64,000 bases of DNA, taken from contig OZ023192.1 of assembly GCA_963995505.1 (NCBI GenBank), forward strand, positions 11,205,001 to 11,269,000, given 5' to 3'. Positions 1-10,650 of the stretch are shown here, one piece after another. Each line of letters opens with the position of its first letter. The stretch's first letter is position 1. The DNA is from Hypericum androsaemum. Its lineage: Eukaryota > Streptophyta > Magnoliopsida > Malpighiales > Hypericaceae. The position numbers and the translations under genes were made by a program. Below the pieces are notes generated by a model that saw nothing but the letters and a program-made list of their open reading frames with translations, had not been told where the DNA came from and did not search any database.

Positions 1-567
1 AAGGATCACTGGCTAGCTCTGGAAAGGGTTTTACGGTATTTAAAACATACCATAAACTATGGCATACATTATGCTAAATATCTAGCTGTATTAGAAGGAT
101 ACAGTGACGCAAACTGGATATCAGACACTAAGGACTCCAAATCTACGAGTGGATACGTATTCACCATAGGAGCAGGAGCTGTGTCTTGAAAGTCCTCTAA
201 ACAAACATGCATAGCTCGATCCACCATAGAGTCAGAGTTTATAGCACTAGACAAAGCTGGGGAAGAAGCTGAATGGCTTAGAAACTTCCTAGAGGATATT
301 CCGTGCTAGAGCAAACCAGTGCCTCCCGTATTGATACATTGTGATAGCATGTCTGCAATCGGGAGAGCACAAAGTACATTGTACAACAGAAAGTCTCGAC
401 ATATCCATCGGAGACACAATACCGTTAGACAGTTGATCTCTAGTGGGGTGATCACCATTAATTACGTAAAGTCCAAGGACAACTTAGCTATTCCTTTTAC
501 GAAAGGAATCAATAGAGATCAAATGTACAATGCAGTAAGGGAAATGGGATTAAAATCCACACACTAA
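1..567 (+). pseudogene. Ty1/copia pol 3' end (RNase H), broken
   Basis: This is the C-terminal part of a copia polyprotein, entering from outside the window. Frame 1 reads the end of the RT connection ([16 protein letters not shown]), then RNase H motifs: [36 protein letters not shown] and KSRHIHRRHNTVRQLI, ending in a stop at 565-567. RNase H normally removes the RNA template strand during reverse transcription. Two in-frame stops break it: TGA at 187-189, where family members have a Trp codon, and TAG at 307-309. It is therefore not functional as it stands. The same lineage recurs on the minus strand near 41.8-42.4 kb. Confidence 0.9.
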
Positions 568-1110
568 AGAAAGTCCATAGCGGTAACTTAACCATGATGA
601 GTGGAGATCCCACAAACTTGGTTCAATGAGACAACTAAGTTTTGGAGGGTTCAGTTAATCACCTGGAACCTATCTCATTCTCAGAAGCTGCCCAGGTATT
701 AACCTGCAGAGGTGTGATAAGGTTAAGCATTACGCTTTTAATGATTCCTATATCTTGATAAAGGTGGAGTATGGCAGGATACTCCTGATATGAGATCACC
801 TATGTAAGTGTGAAGTGATGCCGCTTCAAATGGGAAAAACACTTATGAATCCAAGATACGGTCCATGGCCGAAACGGACACAACGTGAGAACCCAAATAT
901 ACTAGGGTTATTATTGTATAAATGTTATTGTCTTGGTTTACGCCAAAAGCTGACGGTTCAAGACATCACGTTCACCGAGCAGCGAGTAAATCCGATAACA
1001 TATTACTAGAGAAGGTTCAAAGCCACAAGCTACCTGTCTCGATGCAATAATAACACGTCAGAACTTTCGATTAGAGTCTGCATGCATTAATCATCATTCA
1101 TGTGGGAGAT
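568..1110 (+). other. 3' untranslated region and polypurine tract of the copia element
   Basis: No convincing coding sequence lies between the RNase H stop and the LTR. The last bases, TGTGGGAGAT at 1101-1110, form the polypurine tract that primes plus-strand synthesis, directly followed by the LTR start TGTTGG. The same CATGTGGG(G/A) motif precedes the LTRs near 41.14 kb (minus) and 61.49 kb (plus). Confidence 0.7.
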
Positions 1111-1310
1111 TGTTGGGTTTGAATGAAAATTCAATGCAAAGCCCAAAGTGGAAAGGCCCAAAGTGGAGGCCCAAAAGGAAATGGAAAGTGCAATCCCACA
1201 TTGGAAAGTGGCACCAACATTTCCTAGTTTATAAGGAGGAACTCCTTGTTGACTAGGAAATAAGTTGACCACCTGGAGGGAAAGCCAACTCGGATCGCGA
1301 CGCTCCATCC

Positions 1311-1355
1311 GAGCACGAGCACGAGCACGAGCATGAGCACGCGCACGCACACACG
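1311..1355 (+). repeat. (CACGAG)n-like short tandem repeat in LTR
   Basis: GAGCAC/CACGAG hexamer units repeat about five times and then degrade to GCGCACGCACAC. The inverted LTR copy near 31.45 kb has only a short GC-rich remnant here, so the repeat varies between family members. Confidence 0.75.
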
Positions 1356-1762
1356 CTCGCCGTGCGAAGTGCCAAGTGCGTGTGCGCATGGCGCATTGGA
1401 CGCAGGTCGCAATGGGCGCTTTGTGGCGCACTTGGCACTTCGCACGTGCGCATCGTCACAAGGAGCTGGAGGAGCCTTAAGTATTTTGCCCAGGTCCGGA
1501 GAGAGTTGCGCAGCTACCGAAGCGACGAGTAGTTGCGAACACCTTCCAGGATGGCCACCGAAGAGGCACGAAGGGCTGGAATGTCCAGGAGACTTCCAGA
1601 AGGCCGAAGGGTTGCGAGATCCCTCGCAGAAGGGCGCCATCACAGTCTGGGGGTGCCTCGAAGGATCCAAAAGCCACCGAAGGACCACGAGAGCAGCCAG
1701 CCAGCCTGGTGGCCGAACGGACGCGTCCCTTCGGGGTGGCTGCTTCCCTGCCTCCTCCAGCC

Positions 1763-1770
1763 TATAAATA
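1763..1770 (+). promoter_or_regulatory. TATA box of LTR-1
   Basis: TATAAATA sits in a CC...GG context about 320 bp before the LTR end. It is conserved in the inverted copy (31023-31030, minus). This is the expected position for the element's own promoter. Confidence 0.7.
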
Positions 1771-2083
1771 GGCCTGCCCCCTTGCTATTTTCCTCATCCC
1801 AGCAGCAACTGCATCGCATTATTGTCTTCTCCTCTCCCCCCGTTCTTCACTTCAAGAAAGTCCGTCCGAAAGTTCTGGGTATATAAGGGTTTGCCTGAAA
1901 ATTTCGAGATACGTGTGCAACGTTCTTGGAAACGCCCTAACAGTCGTTGTATCTTGGGGACGATTGCCGTAACCCGTACCGCACTGAAATATACAGGGCA
2001 ATCTCGTCTTACGGAGAAAGTGTCCAACACTTGCCTCGACTGACGTAGATCCTAATCAAGTACACCAACTCTCCGAAACAACA

Positions 2084-2357
2084 GTTGTCGCACTTTGAGG
2101 GACCCCCGCCATCTCCACCCTTCTCAAAGCTGTTAATTCCGGCTAGTTACGGGTGTCGAGCATTCGTAAGTGGTGTAGAACTTCCCAGTCTTGCAACAAT
2201 CTGAGTCGTTTTCTTTGTTGCATTGCTCCGGAGGACCGGTCTTGCCCTTGATCCTACCACTGGGTTTGCAAGTGTCTGCCTCAACGGCTAAGCAAGTGAC
2301 CGATGCGATGATGAGGTGGCCAATGAGAATAACATTGGCGAAAACATACATGACCAT
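2084..2357 (-). pseudogene. Kiwellin / ripening-related protein, 5' part, frameshifted and cut by a retrotransposon
   Basis: Kiwellins are small secreted cysteine-rich plant proteins, some of which act in defence in the cell wall space. The minus-strand ATG at 2357 opens a signal peptide ([17 protein letters not shown]..), then [37 protein letters not shown] and TPVT, the typical kiwellin N-terminal half. The original frame stops at 2133-2135. A shifted frame continues with NSFEKGGDGGGPSKCDN, again kiwellin-like, so there is an indel near 2140-2150. The gene is then cut at 2083/2084 by the copia LTR. The C-terminal part would lie left of this window. A TATA box is present upstream. The ATG was chosen because the signal peptide begins there; the upstream extension of the open frame has no ATG. 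Confidence 0.85.
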
Positions 2358-2450
2358 TTTACTTGGCAACAATTCTTGGACTTGAACACTTTACTTGGGT
2401 GTTTAGAAGTGCTTGTGTAAGTTGTTATGCTGTGGAGAAGGTGATCTGAT

Positions 2451-2459
2451 GTTTATATA
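2451..2459 (-). promoter_or_regulatory. TATA box of the kiwellin gene
   Basis: The minus strand reads TATATAAAC about 94 bp upstream of the kiwellin ATG, a normal TATA-to-ATG distance for a plant gene. The promoter therefore looks preserved although the coding sequence is destroyed. Confidence 0.6.
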
Positions 2460-3490
2460 CAGAGCAAGGTATTGGAAGGTTACGTTTTAGGATTCAACTA
2501 ATTTGAGAACAAAACAATTGAGTGGTCATCTTCTATTGCTGTACAAGTTACGGTGTTTGAGATGATTTGTTAATAAATAACCCGGACAAATTAACTCTCC
2601 TTCGTTTATGGTAATCGAGACAAATTATTTTCTTCTTTTTCGTTAGAAGACGAATTAGTTTTAAATTCGAATGAGTAGATGTTTGTGACCCTGCCGCAAA
2701 TTTGTCCTTACTTGCGAGTTGCGACTAGCACATTCTAACTTAAGTTGTATTCCTTGGATACATAATCCACTTGTCATACTAGGGTGATCATTAATTGAAT
2801 TTAATTTGAATTTAATTTAATTTGATTTATAAAAAATTTGATTTGGATTCGAACTAGATTTTTATAAATCATAATTCGTATTTGAATTTTTCTTGGACGA
2901 ATCAAATTCCAATCTGAATTCATATATAACAAATTCGTCGATTTGTTGAATAATTCGTCAAATTATATATTAAAAATCTTAAAATTATAAGTTTAATTCA
3001 AAAAAAGGTGAAGGCCATTCCCGAAATTCAAAAATTCAGTGAAAACTGTGTGTGGTCGGGTCAATTGTCAAACATTGAATTTGTCCTTGGGCATAACAAT
3101 TCATGACCCCTTGTGCAATTGTCAATTGTCAATCTTCGAGCACTTGGCCTTGGGCCTGCGTTGGTGTCAAGTCCCGTCGGCTATTAACCTAAAAAGAATT
3201 GAATAAAAGAAATAAAAAAAGAAATCAAAATTTGGAGAAATTCAATTTAAATACGGCGGTTGATTCGTATTCATATTCGAATCAGCCCTAAAACAAATTG
3301 AATATGAATCATAATTTTGATAATTCAGCGATTATAATTCGAATTCGATTTAATTCGTGGTCAACTTTAGATAAGGAGATGATCACGAAACTATATAAAC
3401 CCTTAATATACTATATCAACTAATCTAGGTTCGACCGAGATTGGAAAATAAAAAGAAATCGTATTAATTTTATCAAATTTATCACATCTA
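2460..3490. other. AT-rich non-coding stretch, possible old MITE
   Basis: No coding sequence was recognised. Between about 2780 and 3370 many TTGAATTTAATTTGAATT-like words occur. The two edges (CTAGGGTGATCA... and the complement of ...GGTCAACTTTAG) are weakly inverted. No matching target duplication was found, so a degenerate MITE is only a possibility. Confidence 0.3.
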
Positions 3491-4540
3491 CGGGCTGATC
3501 CTACATATAAATTAGGGAAAATAACAGATAAGTATCTTGTAGTTTCACATTTTTACAATGGGTACGCTGTGATTTCAAATTGGTAATTTGGTCCTTGTGA
3601 TTTTCAAAAATAATTTCGCGTAAGTTCAGGGTAGCTACCCGCCCATATGGTCTTAGAACGATATCGTATTTGGTCCTACGTGGCTGATACGTGGGTGCCG
3701 AGTTGGATAAGTTACGGCTAACTTGTAATGTGACTAATTACATAAATAGTCCCCAATTTATTTATATTTTTGTGAAAAATCTACTATTTAAATACTATAA
3801 AAAATTTATTCTTCTCTCTCATCTCTACCTCTCCCCTTCCCTCTCTCCTCCCACCTTTCTCCCTCTCCTTCGACCCCATCTCTATCCTTCCCTCAATTAA
3901 CTTAAAACTTCCTCCTCACCTCCAACTCCAAGCAAAAAAAAAAAACAAAAAGAATGTATAAAACCCAGAAAAAAGAAGAAGAATTAACTTACCGGAATGA
4001 AGGATAGGCGATTACTCTTGTTGAGTTTCATCCTAAAAGGAAAAAGAGAGCTGTTTTGTTCAAAGACGTGGGGTATCGTCTTTGAAGGAGGAAAGGACAA
4101 ATCTTTCATGGAACATTAATAACGCCGGAGCTGATACGGTGTGGACAATGAAGATTAATCAACCGCCGGTTTGTCCCGCCAAGGTCATGTGGCTATTGAC
4201 AAATCATGGCCCATTAGCAGTTAATGTTGAATGTGGAATTCGTTGGTTCCAATATATCTTGCATTATACGTTGTCTTTGAGATATGTCAAGATACTTTCC
4301 AAAAAAAAAAAAATTAAGATATTTATTCGATTGATTTTTTGGAACAAAACTCACTTCACTACTAATGTGAAGAGTACGAAAGGTTGACATCAAGTTAGAA
4401 TTGAATGGTTTTCATGGGGATTCAAGGTTGCTGCTTTCATAGCAACGAGTTTGCTTGGACGCGGTGAGAAGGGGTAACTACCCCTATCCATGTCGTGCCG
4501 ATGTATTTTGGTCGCTGCGAGGAAAATTTTTTATTCCAAT
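3491..4540. other. Non-coding stretch with pyrimidine-rich tract
   Basis: Nothing recognisable is encoded. A CT-rich tract lies at about 3810-3895. The text near 3515-3720 resembles the end of a non-autonomous DNA transposon, but no second inverted end was found. Confidence 0.3.
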
Positions 4541-5015
4541 TTGGGTGCTTACCTTTGAATTTGGATTTAGGGGACTACATAAAAATCATCCCCATGGTAT
4601 GAACTAAATATGGATCTTTAGATTTGATCAAATTTTTTTTTACAGATCTGATGGCCAGAATCTGTTGAAGATATTTTCGAATTTTTATCCAAACATACTC
4701 ATTAGGGTTCCACGAGTTTCCTATATAATCCCACAAAAAAACCTTCCCCGTCGCCCTAAAACTAATACCAATTAAGAAAATAATTGAAAAATAAAATAAT
4801 ACTAACTAATTGCCCTAAAATTACGTTATTATACAATTATTAGATGTTTAAAAAATTAATATGCCACGATCCCTAACCAATTTTTTCTAGCATTCGTTTC
4901 AACCAAAAAATCTAATAACCCTAATCCAAAAATGACGTCGAAATCTAAGGAAAAAGAATTATTGTTTATTTTTCGTGGGTCTATGAAGAAAATTGTATCA
5001 TACTAATATGTTTTC

Positions 5016-5553
5016 GATATTAGTTTCTTTCTTATAGGATATCGGTTTTCTTCTTATATGATATCGGTTTTCTTCTTATATGATATTGGTTTTCCTTTCT
5101 CGGTAATATTGGTATCTGTCTAATATGATATTGGTTTTCTTCTAATCCGATATTGGTTTCTATCTTCTCTGATATTAGTTACCTACTTATTTGATATTGG
5201 TTTCCTTCTTCTACGATATTGGTTTATTGCTTTTATAATATTGGTTTATTGCTTCTATGATATTGGTTTCCTTCTTCTATGATATTGGTTTCTTTCTTAT
5301 ATGATATTAGTTTTCTTTGCTCAGTGATATTTGTATCCTTCTAATATGACACTGGTTTCCTTCTTTTCCGATATTGGTTTCCATCTTCTTCGTTATTGGT
5401 TACTTACTTCTACGATAATAATTTTCTTCTTATATAATATTAGTTTTCCTTGCTCGGTGATATTGGTATCCTTCTAATATGATATTAGTTTTCTTCTTTT
5501 TTTATATTAGTTTCCATCTTCTTCGACATTGGTTACCTACTTCTATGATATCT
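5016..5553 (+). repeat. 22-bp minisatellite with core GATATTGGTTT (array 1)
   Basis: About 24 units of 22 bp each consist of the core GATATTGGTTT (variants GATATCGG, GATATTAG, AATATTGG) plus roughly 11 variable CT-rich bases such as CCTTCTTCTAT. The variable parts recur in the same order every six units (about 132 bp), so it is a higher-order repeat. Arrays with the same core lie at 8334-8676 and 14219-15350. Confidence 0.9.
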
Positions 5554-5846
5554 TCAAAACCAATGCGATCAAATACACCAACTTAAGCACTAAACGTTTC
5601 AACAAAATCAATCACCATCGAATCGTTTATGACACAGTCGGTAAGAACATAGCCCATGACAACTCAAGACATCAAGATCATAGCTAGGGTTTTGCACAAA
5701 ATATGTAAGCAAATTAAATTAGGGTTTTGGATCCTAGTCGGACAAAAAAGACGTCTAAATTCATCCCCACTTCTGCTCCACTCCTACCAAATCCTAAAAC
5801 CCTAATAGACTCAGAATAAGTGCGGAGAAACCCTAACAGTGCAATC

Positions 5847-6008
5847 TATGATTGAGACCGTACTGGGGGATTCGAACATGAAGGTGACAGTGTAGGAGAT
5901 GTCGGCGGCCTTGATGGTAATGATATCGTCGTTGCCGATGCAGTGTACCTAGACGTTGGCGATGTTCATCCCGATGAAGAGGTTGCGGTCATAGCACAAA
6001 TGGAGAAG
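5847..6008 (-). pseudogene. Captured PCNA fragment
   Basis: The minus strand reads CYDRNLFIGMNIANV, then a stop, then [18 protein letters not shown] and [12 protein letters not shown]. This is the PCNA sliding-clamp segment that in plants reads [34 protein letters not shown] is the replication processivity clamp. The piece is about 50 codons of a roughly 264-residue protein, with one nonsense codon, and is enclosed by the TIRs of element 1. It is a captured fragment, not a gene. Confidence 0.8.
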
Positions 6009-6359
6009 GAAATAAAGATGAAGATTTCTGTGGAACACCAAAATAGTGAGAGAGAATTTGTTCCTTGAAGAAAATTCGATTATGGGAATGGTGGGGAAGA
6101 AATTTTTTTGACAGGAATGATGGGAGAGGAAATTACGGGAATGGTGGGGGAAGAGGAAGGAAACCTAGCTGTCAATTTTTAGGATGATATGGACTAAAAT
6201 ACCCTCTAAAGAATTTGGACCGTTAGATAATTTTTTTTTATTTTTATCAAATCTAAAGGCCCATATTTAGTACATACCATGGGGATGACTTTTATGTAGT
6301 CCCCTCTGAATCCAAATTCTTCGTGGTTATGGCTGGTTGACTATGAGTTGTTTATATTG

Positions 6360-7643
6360 TATTTTTTTCTGAATGGTGTTATTGTTCATAACTTTTTATC
6401 TACCCGGTGTTACAAAAAAAATTTCCTAGAAATAGTGTCCAAGTCGACATCCAAATTTTTTTTCCTTTCTCATACCAAGAAACCGGAGAAATCCCCGTTT
6501 CCATGTATAATTTTTTTGTTAGCATGAAACCACAAAAATTTCTGTTTCTTGGTTTAAAATGGTAAAACTTTCCTTATTATTTAGACACCCAAAAGTTGCA
6601 TAATAAATGCCACAAAAGGCTGGATAATATCAATGAAAAAAATGTGTATCGGGGGCTTAAATAGGGGAAGATAAAAAGGCAAATAATTAATATAATTTCT
6701 CTATTGTTTATTGAAATAAATTAGACTCATTAGTTAAGACTAACTAAATAATTAAGGCCTCATAAATTCACCGAAATAATTACGTCAGTTATAGGCTAAT
6801 TATATATTTTTTCCACTATCTCTAGTTTTTCTTTTGTTGAGCATAACGTCTTTTAAATTGAAATCTATAAAATGAAAAAGTATCCAAATTTCTCTTTAAT
6901 CGTATATCAATTTTTTTTGCCACCATAGATGCACCAATAGAAAAAATATATGCATGATCCAATATATTCAGTTTTTAAAATTTATACGCTTCCAAAAATT
7001 ATGACATACCCAAATAATTCATTATCTCTATTAAATTAGATTAATTTTTATTTTATTAGTCTAACTCTTGTTGCTTACTAATTCAGCAAAATAATTATGC
7101 TCTTTAGGCTAATTATACTTTTTTCATAACCTTTTTATTTTCCCTATTTAACCTTTTTGTGGCATTAATTACCCCCCCTTTTAGAGTGGCTAAATAAAGA
7201 GCCATTTTTTAAACAAAAAATGGCCATAACGACCAAAAATTGAAATCATGGGAGTAATTATAGAGAGAGGGTTTAGGAGGGAGTTGAATAACGATTATCC
7301 TTAAAAAGAGAGTTTAATACGAGGGAGTTGAATAACGATTATCCTTAAAAAGAGAGTTTAATACGAGGGAGTTGAATAGAAAAATCCTTGCATGTTCCCG
7401 GAGCGCTTCCTCCTTCAAGGGAGGGAATTTTTACCGTTTTAAACCAAGAAACGGAAATTTTTGTAATTTCTTGGTAATGGAAAAATTATATATGCCTTGA
7501 TAGAAATAGGAATTTTTCTTGGTATAAAAAACAGTCAAAAATTTTGGATGACCACGTGGACACTATTTTTGCGAAATTTTTTTTTGTAACACTGGGTAGA
7601 TAAATAGCCATGAATAGTAATATCATTCAGAAAAAAAAAATCC
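6360..7643. mobile_element. Non-autonomous TIR element (MULE-like), 1.28 kb
   Basis: The left end (ATTTTTTTCTGAATGGTGTT..., with TATCTACCCGGTGTTACAAA) and the complement of the right end match over about 200 bp, including an inner ACCAAGAAAC block. The flanks TTTATATTG (6351-6359) and TTTATATTT (7644-7652) form a 9-bp target duplication with one mismatch, as expected for Mutator-like elements. The interior is AT-rich and non-coding and contains a short tandem duplication. Confidence 0.75.
7271..7378 (+). repeat. Tandem repeat, about 46-bp unit, 2.4 copies
   Basis: The unit begins GAGGGAGTTGAATAACGATT and continues ATCCTTAAAAAGAGAGTTTA. It is repeated almost perfectly twice with a partial third copy, which points to a recent duplication inside the TIR element. 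Confidence 0.85.
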
Positions 7644-7652
7644 TTTATATTT

Positions 7653-8333
7653 TAGTTGTTACACGCTATACTCTTATTTGCAGGTTAACTTGAATATGGG
7701 TAACTTGAATATGGATGTCTCATCTAAGATCTGTATGCTACTATCTTCTTCTTTTTATTGTTTTCCTTTCTATTTTCTTTTGATTAATAAAGTTCTCTAA
7801 TTATTTATTAAAAAAAGTTAAAATTAAATGGTTAAAAACTTGAATTTTCTATAAGATTGTATGAAGTTCGAATACTTGGAACAAAAGATAATTGTTTCTT
7901 CAAATGGTTTGATAATGTTCTGATTTTAGATACAAGGATTTTGTTAAAATAAATAGAAAGTCATACCAGCCAGATTACAATACAAAAAAGTTTCATCCCG
8001 TATCACTGAATTTGGCTTTCTTCTTCGTTCTTTCTTCTTTCCACGTTATGTGCCCGGAAGTTAATTTTTATGGTGACCAGAATTTTAATTCTTATCACTC
8101 TCTATCCCATCTAACGGCTGTTCTCATATGGTAGATCAGCAAGACCAGTACTTGATAGACCCCATCCATACCGAAACCCATTCTTGACTAAAGCCGCATG
8201 CATTTGTTCTCCCGTAGTACTTTGAACCGGGTTTAAATTCAGTGGGGACATGGGTAATCCCCACTGAAAGGGACATGAACAATATTGAAAATACAATAAT
8301 TAAAAAAAATATCAGCAATAAATACAAGTATGG
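7653..8333. other. Unassigned stretch
   Basis: AT-rich to about 8100. From 8111 to 8327 the minus strand has two overlapping open frames of about 60 residues with no family I recognise. No RNA gene or repeat border was seen. Confidence 0.3.
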
Positions 8334-8676
8334 GAATATTGGTTTCCATTTTCTCGGATATTGGTTTTCATCTTCTATGCTATTGGTTTCATTCTACTAT
8401 GATATTGGTTTCCATCTTCTATGTTATTGGTTTCATTCTACCATGACATTGGTTTCATCCTACTATGATAATGGTTTCATTCCACCGTGATATTGGTTTT
8501 CATCTTCTCCAATATTGGTTTTCATCTTCTCCAATATTGGTATCCCATTATAAGTGAAAATATATATCATTTGAATGTATTGGTTTTGTTCTTCTCGAAT
8601 ATTGGTTTCATTCTTCTCGAATATTGGTATCATCGTTCTAGGATATTGGTATCATTCTACTTTAATATTGGTATCA
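8334..8676 (+). repeat. 22-bp minisatellite with core GATATTGGTTT (array 2)
   Basis: About 14 units share the core and period of array 1, but with spacers such as CATTCTACTAT and TCATCTTCTCC. One unit near 8545-8575 is interrupted by an AT-rich insertion. The period of 22 is not a multiple of three, so each reading frame cycles through repeated peptides; the open frames here are probably a by-product. Confidence 0.88.
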
Positions 8677-8843
8677 GAACCACATGAAGTCGACCAATCC
8701 AACAATAATCAAAAGTTGAAACAGCATATGGTTCATTTCTTTTGGATCAAATAATCAACGAAAAAGTGGTGGAAAAAACCAAAAAAAAGGACCCACATGA
8801 AATTGACCAATAAAGTTCCAATCTTCAAGAAAAACCCAAAAAA

Positions 8844-8846
<3 letters not shown>

Positions 8847-8884
<38 letters not shown>

Positions 8885-9245
8885 CGAGGGGTTGAGCGGC
8901 GGGTTTCCAATCTTCAAAAAAACCAAAAAAAATCAACGAATCAGGGGAGGGGGGTGAGCGGCGGGTTTTCAATCTTCAAAAAAACCAAAAAAGACCAGAT
9001 GCAGACAAGGATGATGAACGCTGGATTGGCTGCTCTTCTTGCTAATGGGGGGGGGGGGGGGGGGGGGGGGCAAGGGGTTGAGCGGCGGGTTTCCAATCTT
9101 CAAAAAAACCAAAAAAAATCAACGAATCAGGGGAGGGGGGTGAGCGGCGGGTTTTCAATCTTCAAAAAAACCAAAAAAGACCAGATGCAGACAAGGATGA
9201 TGAACGCTGGATTGGCAGCTCTTCTTGCTAATGGGGGGGGGGGGG
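8847..9245 (+). repeat. Tandem duplication of about 186 bp bounded by long G runs
   Basis: The segment starting GGGGTTGAGCGGCGGGTTTC occurs at about 8886 and again at about 9072, each time running to a G run. G runs lie at 8848-8884 (about 37 G), 9048-9070 and 9231-9244. Within each unit there are also two half-repeats (GAGCGGCGGGTTT..CAATCTTC). The runs are strong candidates for G-quadruplex formation and their exact lengths may be assembly-uncertain. Confidence 0.85.
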
Positions 9246-9487
9246 AGAGGGGATCGGGATCGGGATCGGGGTGGGGTGGGGGGCGATCGAGATCGGGGGT
9301 GGGAATTATATAGTGGAACCCTAATGAGTATGTTTGGATAAAAACTCGAAAATATCCTCAACAGATTCTGACCATTAGATCTGTAAAAAAAGAATTTGAT
9401 CAAATCTAAAGGTCCATATTTAGTCCATACCATGGGGATGATTTTTATGTAGTCTCCCCTGAATCCAAATCCCTTTGAACCCATAGA

Positions 9488-10650
9488 TGATAATCAATTA
9501 TTCGCAATGTAGTAACCAAAGTTGTAAAGGAGTAAATGACGTTGTATGAAAATAAACGAAATCAAGAACGTAAATAAACGAGTTGTGAATCAATAGAGAC
9601 AAGCGAGCACGATACCCCTATCGATTAACTACCTATGTTAAGATTTTTTTTCTATGAAGTTCTAACTAGTACCCGATGTGTTCTCCTAGAGGGTTATTTT
9701 CATGATATTAAGATGTCTCATTAATACCTAAGAATATGCTAACTAGTTTTTTCATCAACTCGAGTACCTTTCGGTCCACCCTGATCATAACCTAAGTGAT
9801 CAAGTTAGATTATACATTAAGCTCACCAATTAATAACTAATACGAAAGATATTCGAACTACAATCAACATAGGCTACCAATCACTTAGTAAGGGCATCAC
9901 ATTCACAAGAGAAATACTGGCTAAGCATGGCAAGAAAGCAAGATAGATTAATGAAGAACATGATAGAAATTAACATACAGGTAGAGATGGAGAAAGCTTA
10001 GTCGTGATGATCAAGCCTTGCCAATCTCCTTCCCGTAGCTAACTGGAATCATGCTCCTTTATTAATCAGAAAATAGTCTCAAGTTGCTAGAACAATGTCT
10101 CCAATAATAATAAAACCGAAGAGCTAATGGTCTATATATAGGCAAGAATCTAACTAAAAAATAGAAAAATCTAAAGAAGGTTAACCTAAACTAGAAGTCC
10201 TAATAGCTAATCACAAGAGGCCTAGAATAAGGAAAATAACTAAAATATAATGTTCTAGGGCCAAAACAGCAGACTCGAAGCAGTTGAATTTGAAATGGGT
10301 TTAAACTTGACAAAATAGGAAGCTGTAGAAAATTTGGAATCGGATATCGGGCGGCTGCCGTGTGCCTAGCGCCAGCCATGTTACTTATTCTGGCAGCCGC
10401 TGGAAGCCTGGCGCCTGCCGTGTCCTTCATGCTTCAGCCCAAATCTCCTCTTCATCCCATCCTCGCTCCATCTGCTCGCGAACCACTCCATTCACCTATC
10501 AAAACACACGAGAAGCAGTAGAAATCTACTCCAAAACTCGAACATATAAAAATGACAAATGATTCGATGGAATAATACGAGAATGAATGAAAACATGACA
10601 TACGACATACGAAATACACAACAAATATATGAGCGTTTATACACTCATCA
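9488..10650 (-). mobile_element. Probable solo LTR, Ty3/gypsy-like
   Basis: Read on the minus strand, the block starts TGATGAGTGTATAAACGC and ends GAATAATTGATTATCA, so it has TG...CA borders. It contains a CTATATATAG promoter-like word at about 10131-10140 and then a typical untranslated leader. The length of about 1.16 kb suits an LTR. There is no coding sequence and no clear 5-bp target duplication (ATAGA versus AAGAT), so the borders are tentative. Confidence 0.5.

Larger units (their letters stand above)
1111..2083 (+). mobile_element. 3' LTR of copia element (family LTR-1)
   Basis: A 973-bp LTR starts with TGTTGGG after the polypurine tract and ends CCGAAACAACA. The borders are supported by a second, inverted copy of nearly equal length at 30702-31673. 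The 5' LTR of this element is outside the window. The LTR contains a CACGAG-type repeat and a consensus TATA box. It ends exactly inside a kiwellin coding sequence, so this is an insertion into a gene. Confidence 0.85.
4547..6322. mobile_element. Gene-capturing TIR element 1 (TIR type A) with PCNA fragment and 22-bp array
   Basis: Both ends carry the same long inverted repeat: the left reads GGGGACTACATAAAAATCAT, then CCCCATGGTATGAACTAAATATGG, and the complement of the right end (about 6200-6322) reads nearly the same. The TIRs are at least 110 bp. Inside are a 22-bp minisatellite (5016-5553) and a piece of the PCNA gene on the minus strand. There is no transposase, so the element is non-autonomous. 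Long TIRs plus a captured exon fit a Pack-MULE, but I could not find a clean 9-bp target duplication, so the superfamily is an inference. A matching TIR occurs at 9350-9478. Confidence 0.75.
8334..9478. mobile_element. TIR type-A element 2, left end missing
   Basis: The right end (9350-9478) is almost the same sequence as the left TIR of the element at 4547, inverted, including the following TTAGGGTTCCAC and TATATAAT words. No matching left TIR was found before 8334, so the element appears truncated there. It holds a 22-bp array with the GATATTGGTTT core and a G-run-rich tandem duplication. The right part has a frame (SIFKKTKKDQMQTR, MMNAGLAALLANGG) that may be a captured exon, but I do not recognise the source. 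Confidence 0.6.

Noticed and set aside
1087..1886. Several overlapping open frames of 60-150 codons on both strands
   Set aside because: All lie in the GC-rich LTR; none has a domain and the LTR structure explains the region.
2780..3370. MITE with hAT-like ends
   Set aside because: Inverted ends are weak and the flanking 8-mers do not match.
8242..8687. Two plus-strand open frames with repeated IGFH/YWF/LVS peptides
   Set aside because: They are translations of the 22-bp array and shift frame every unit.
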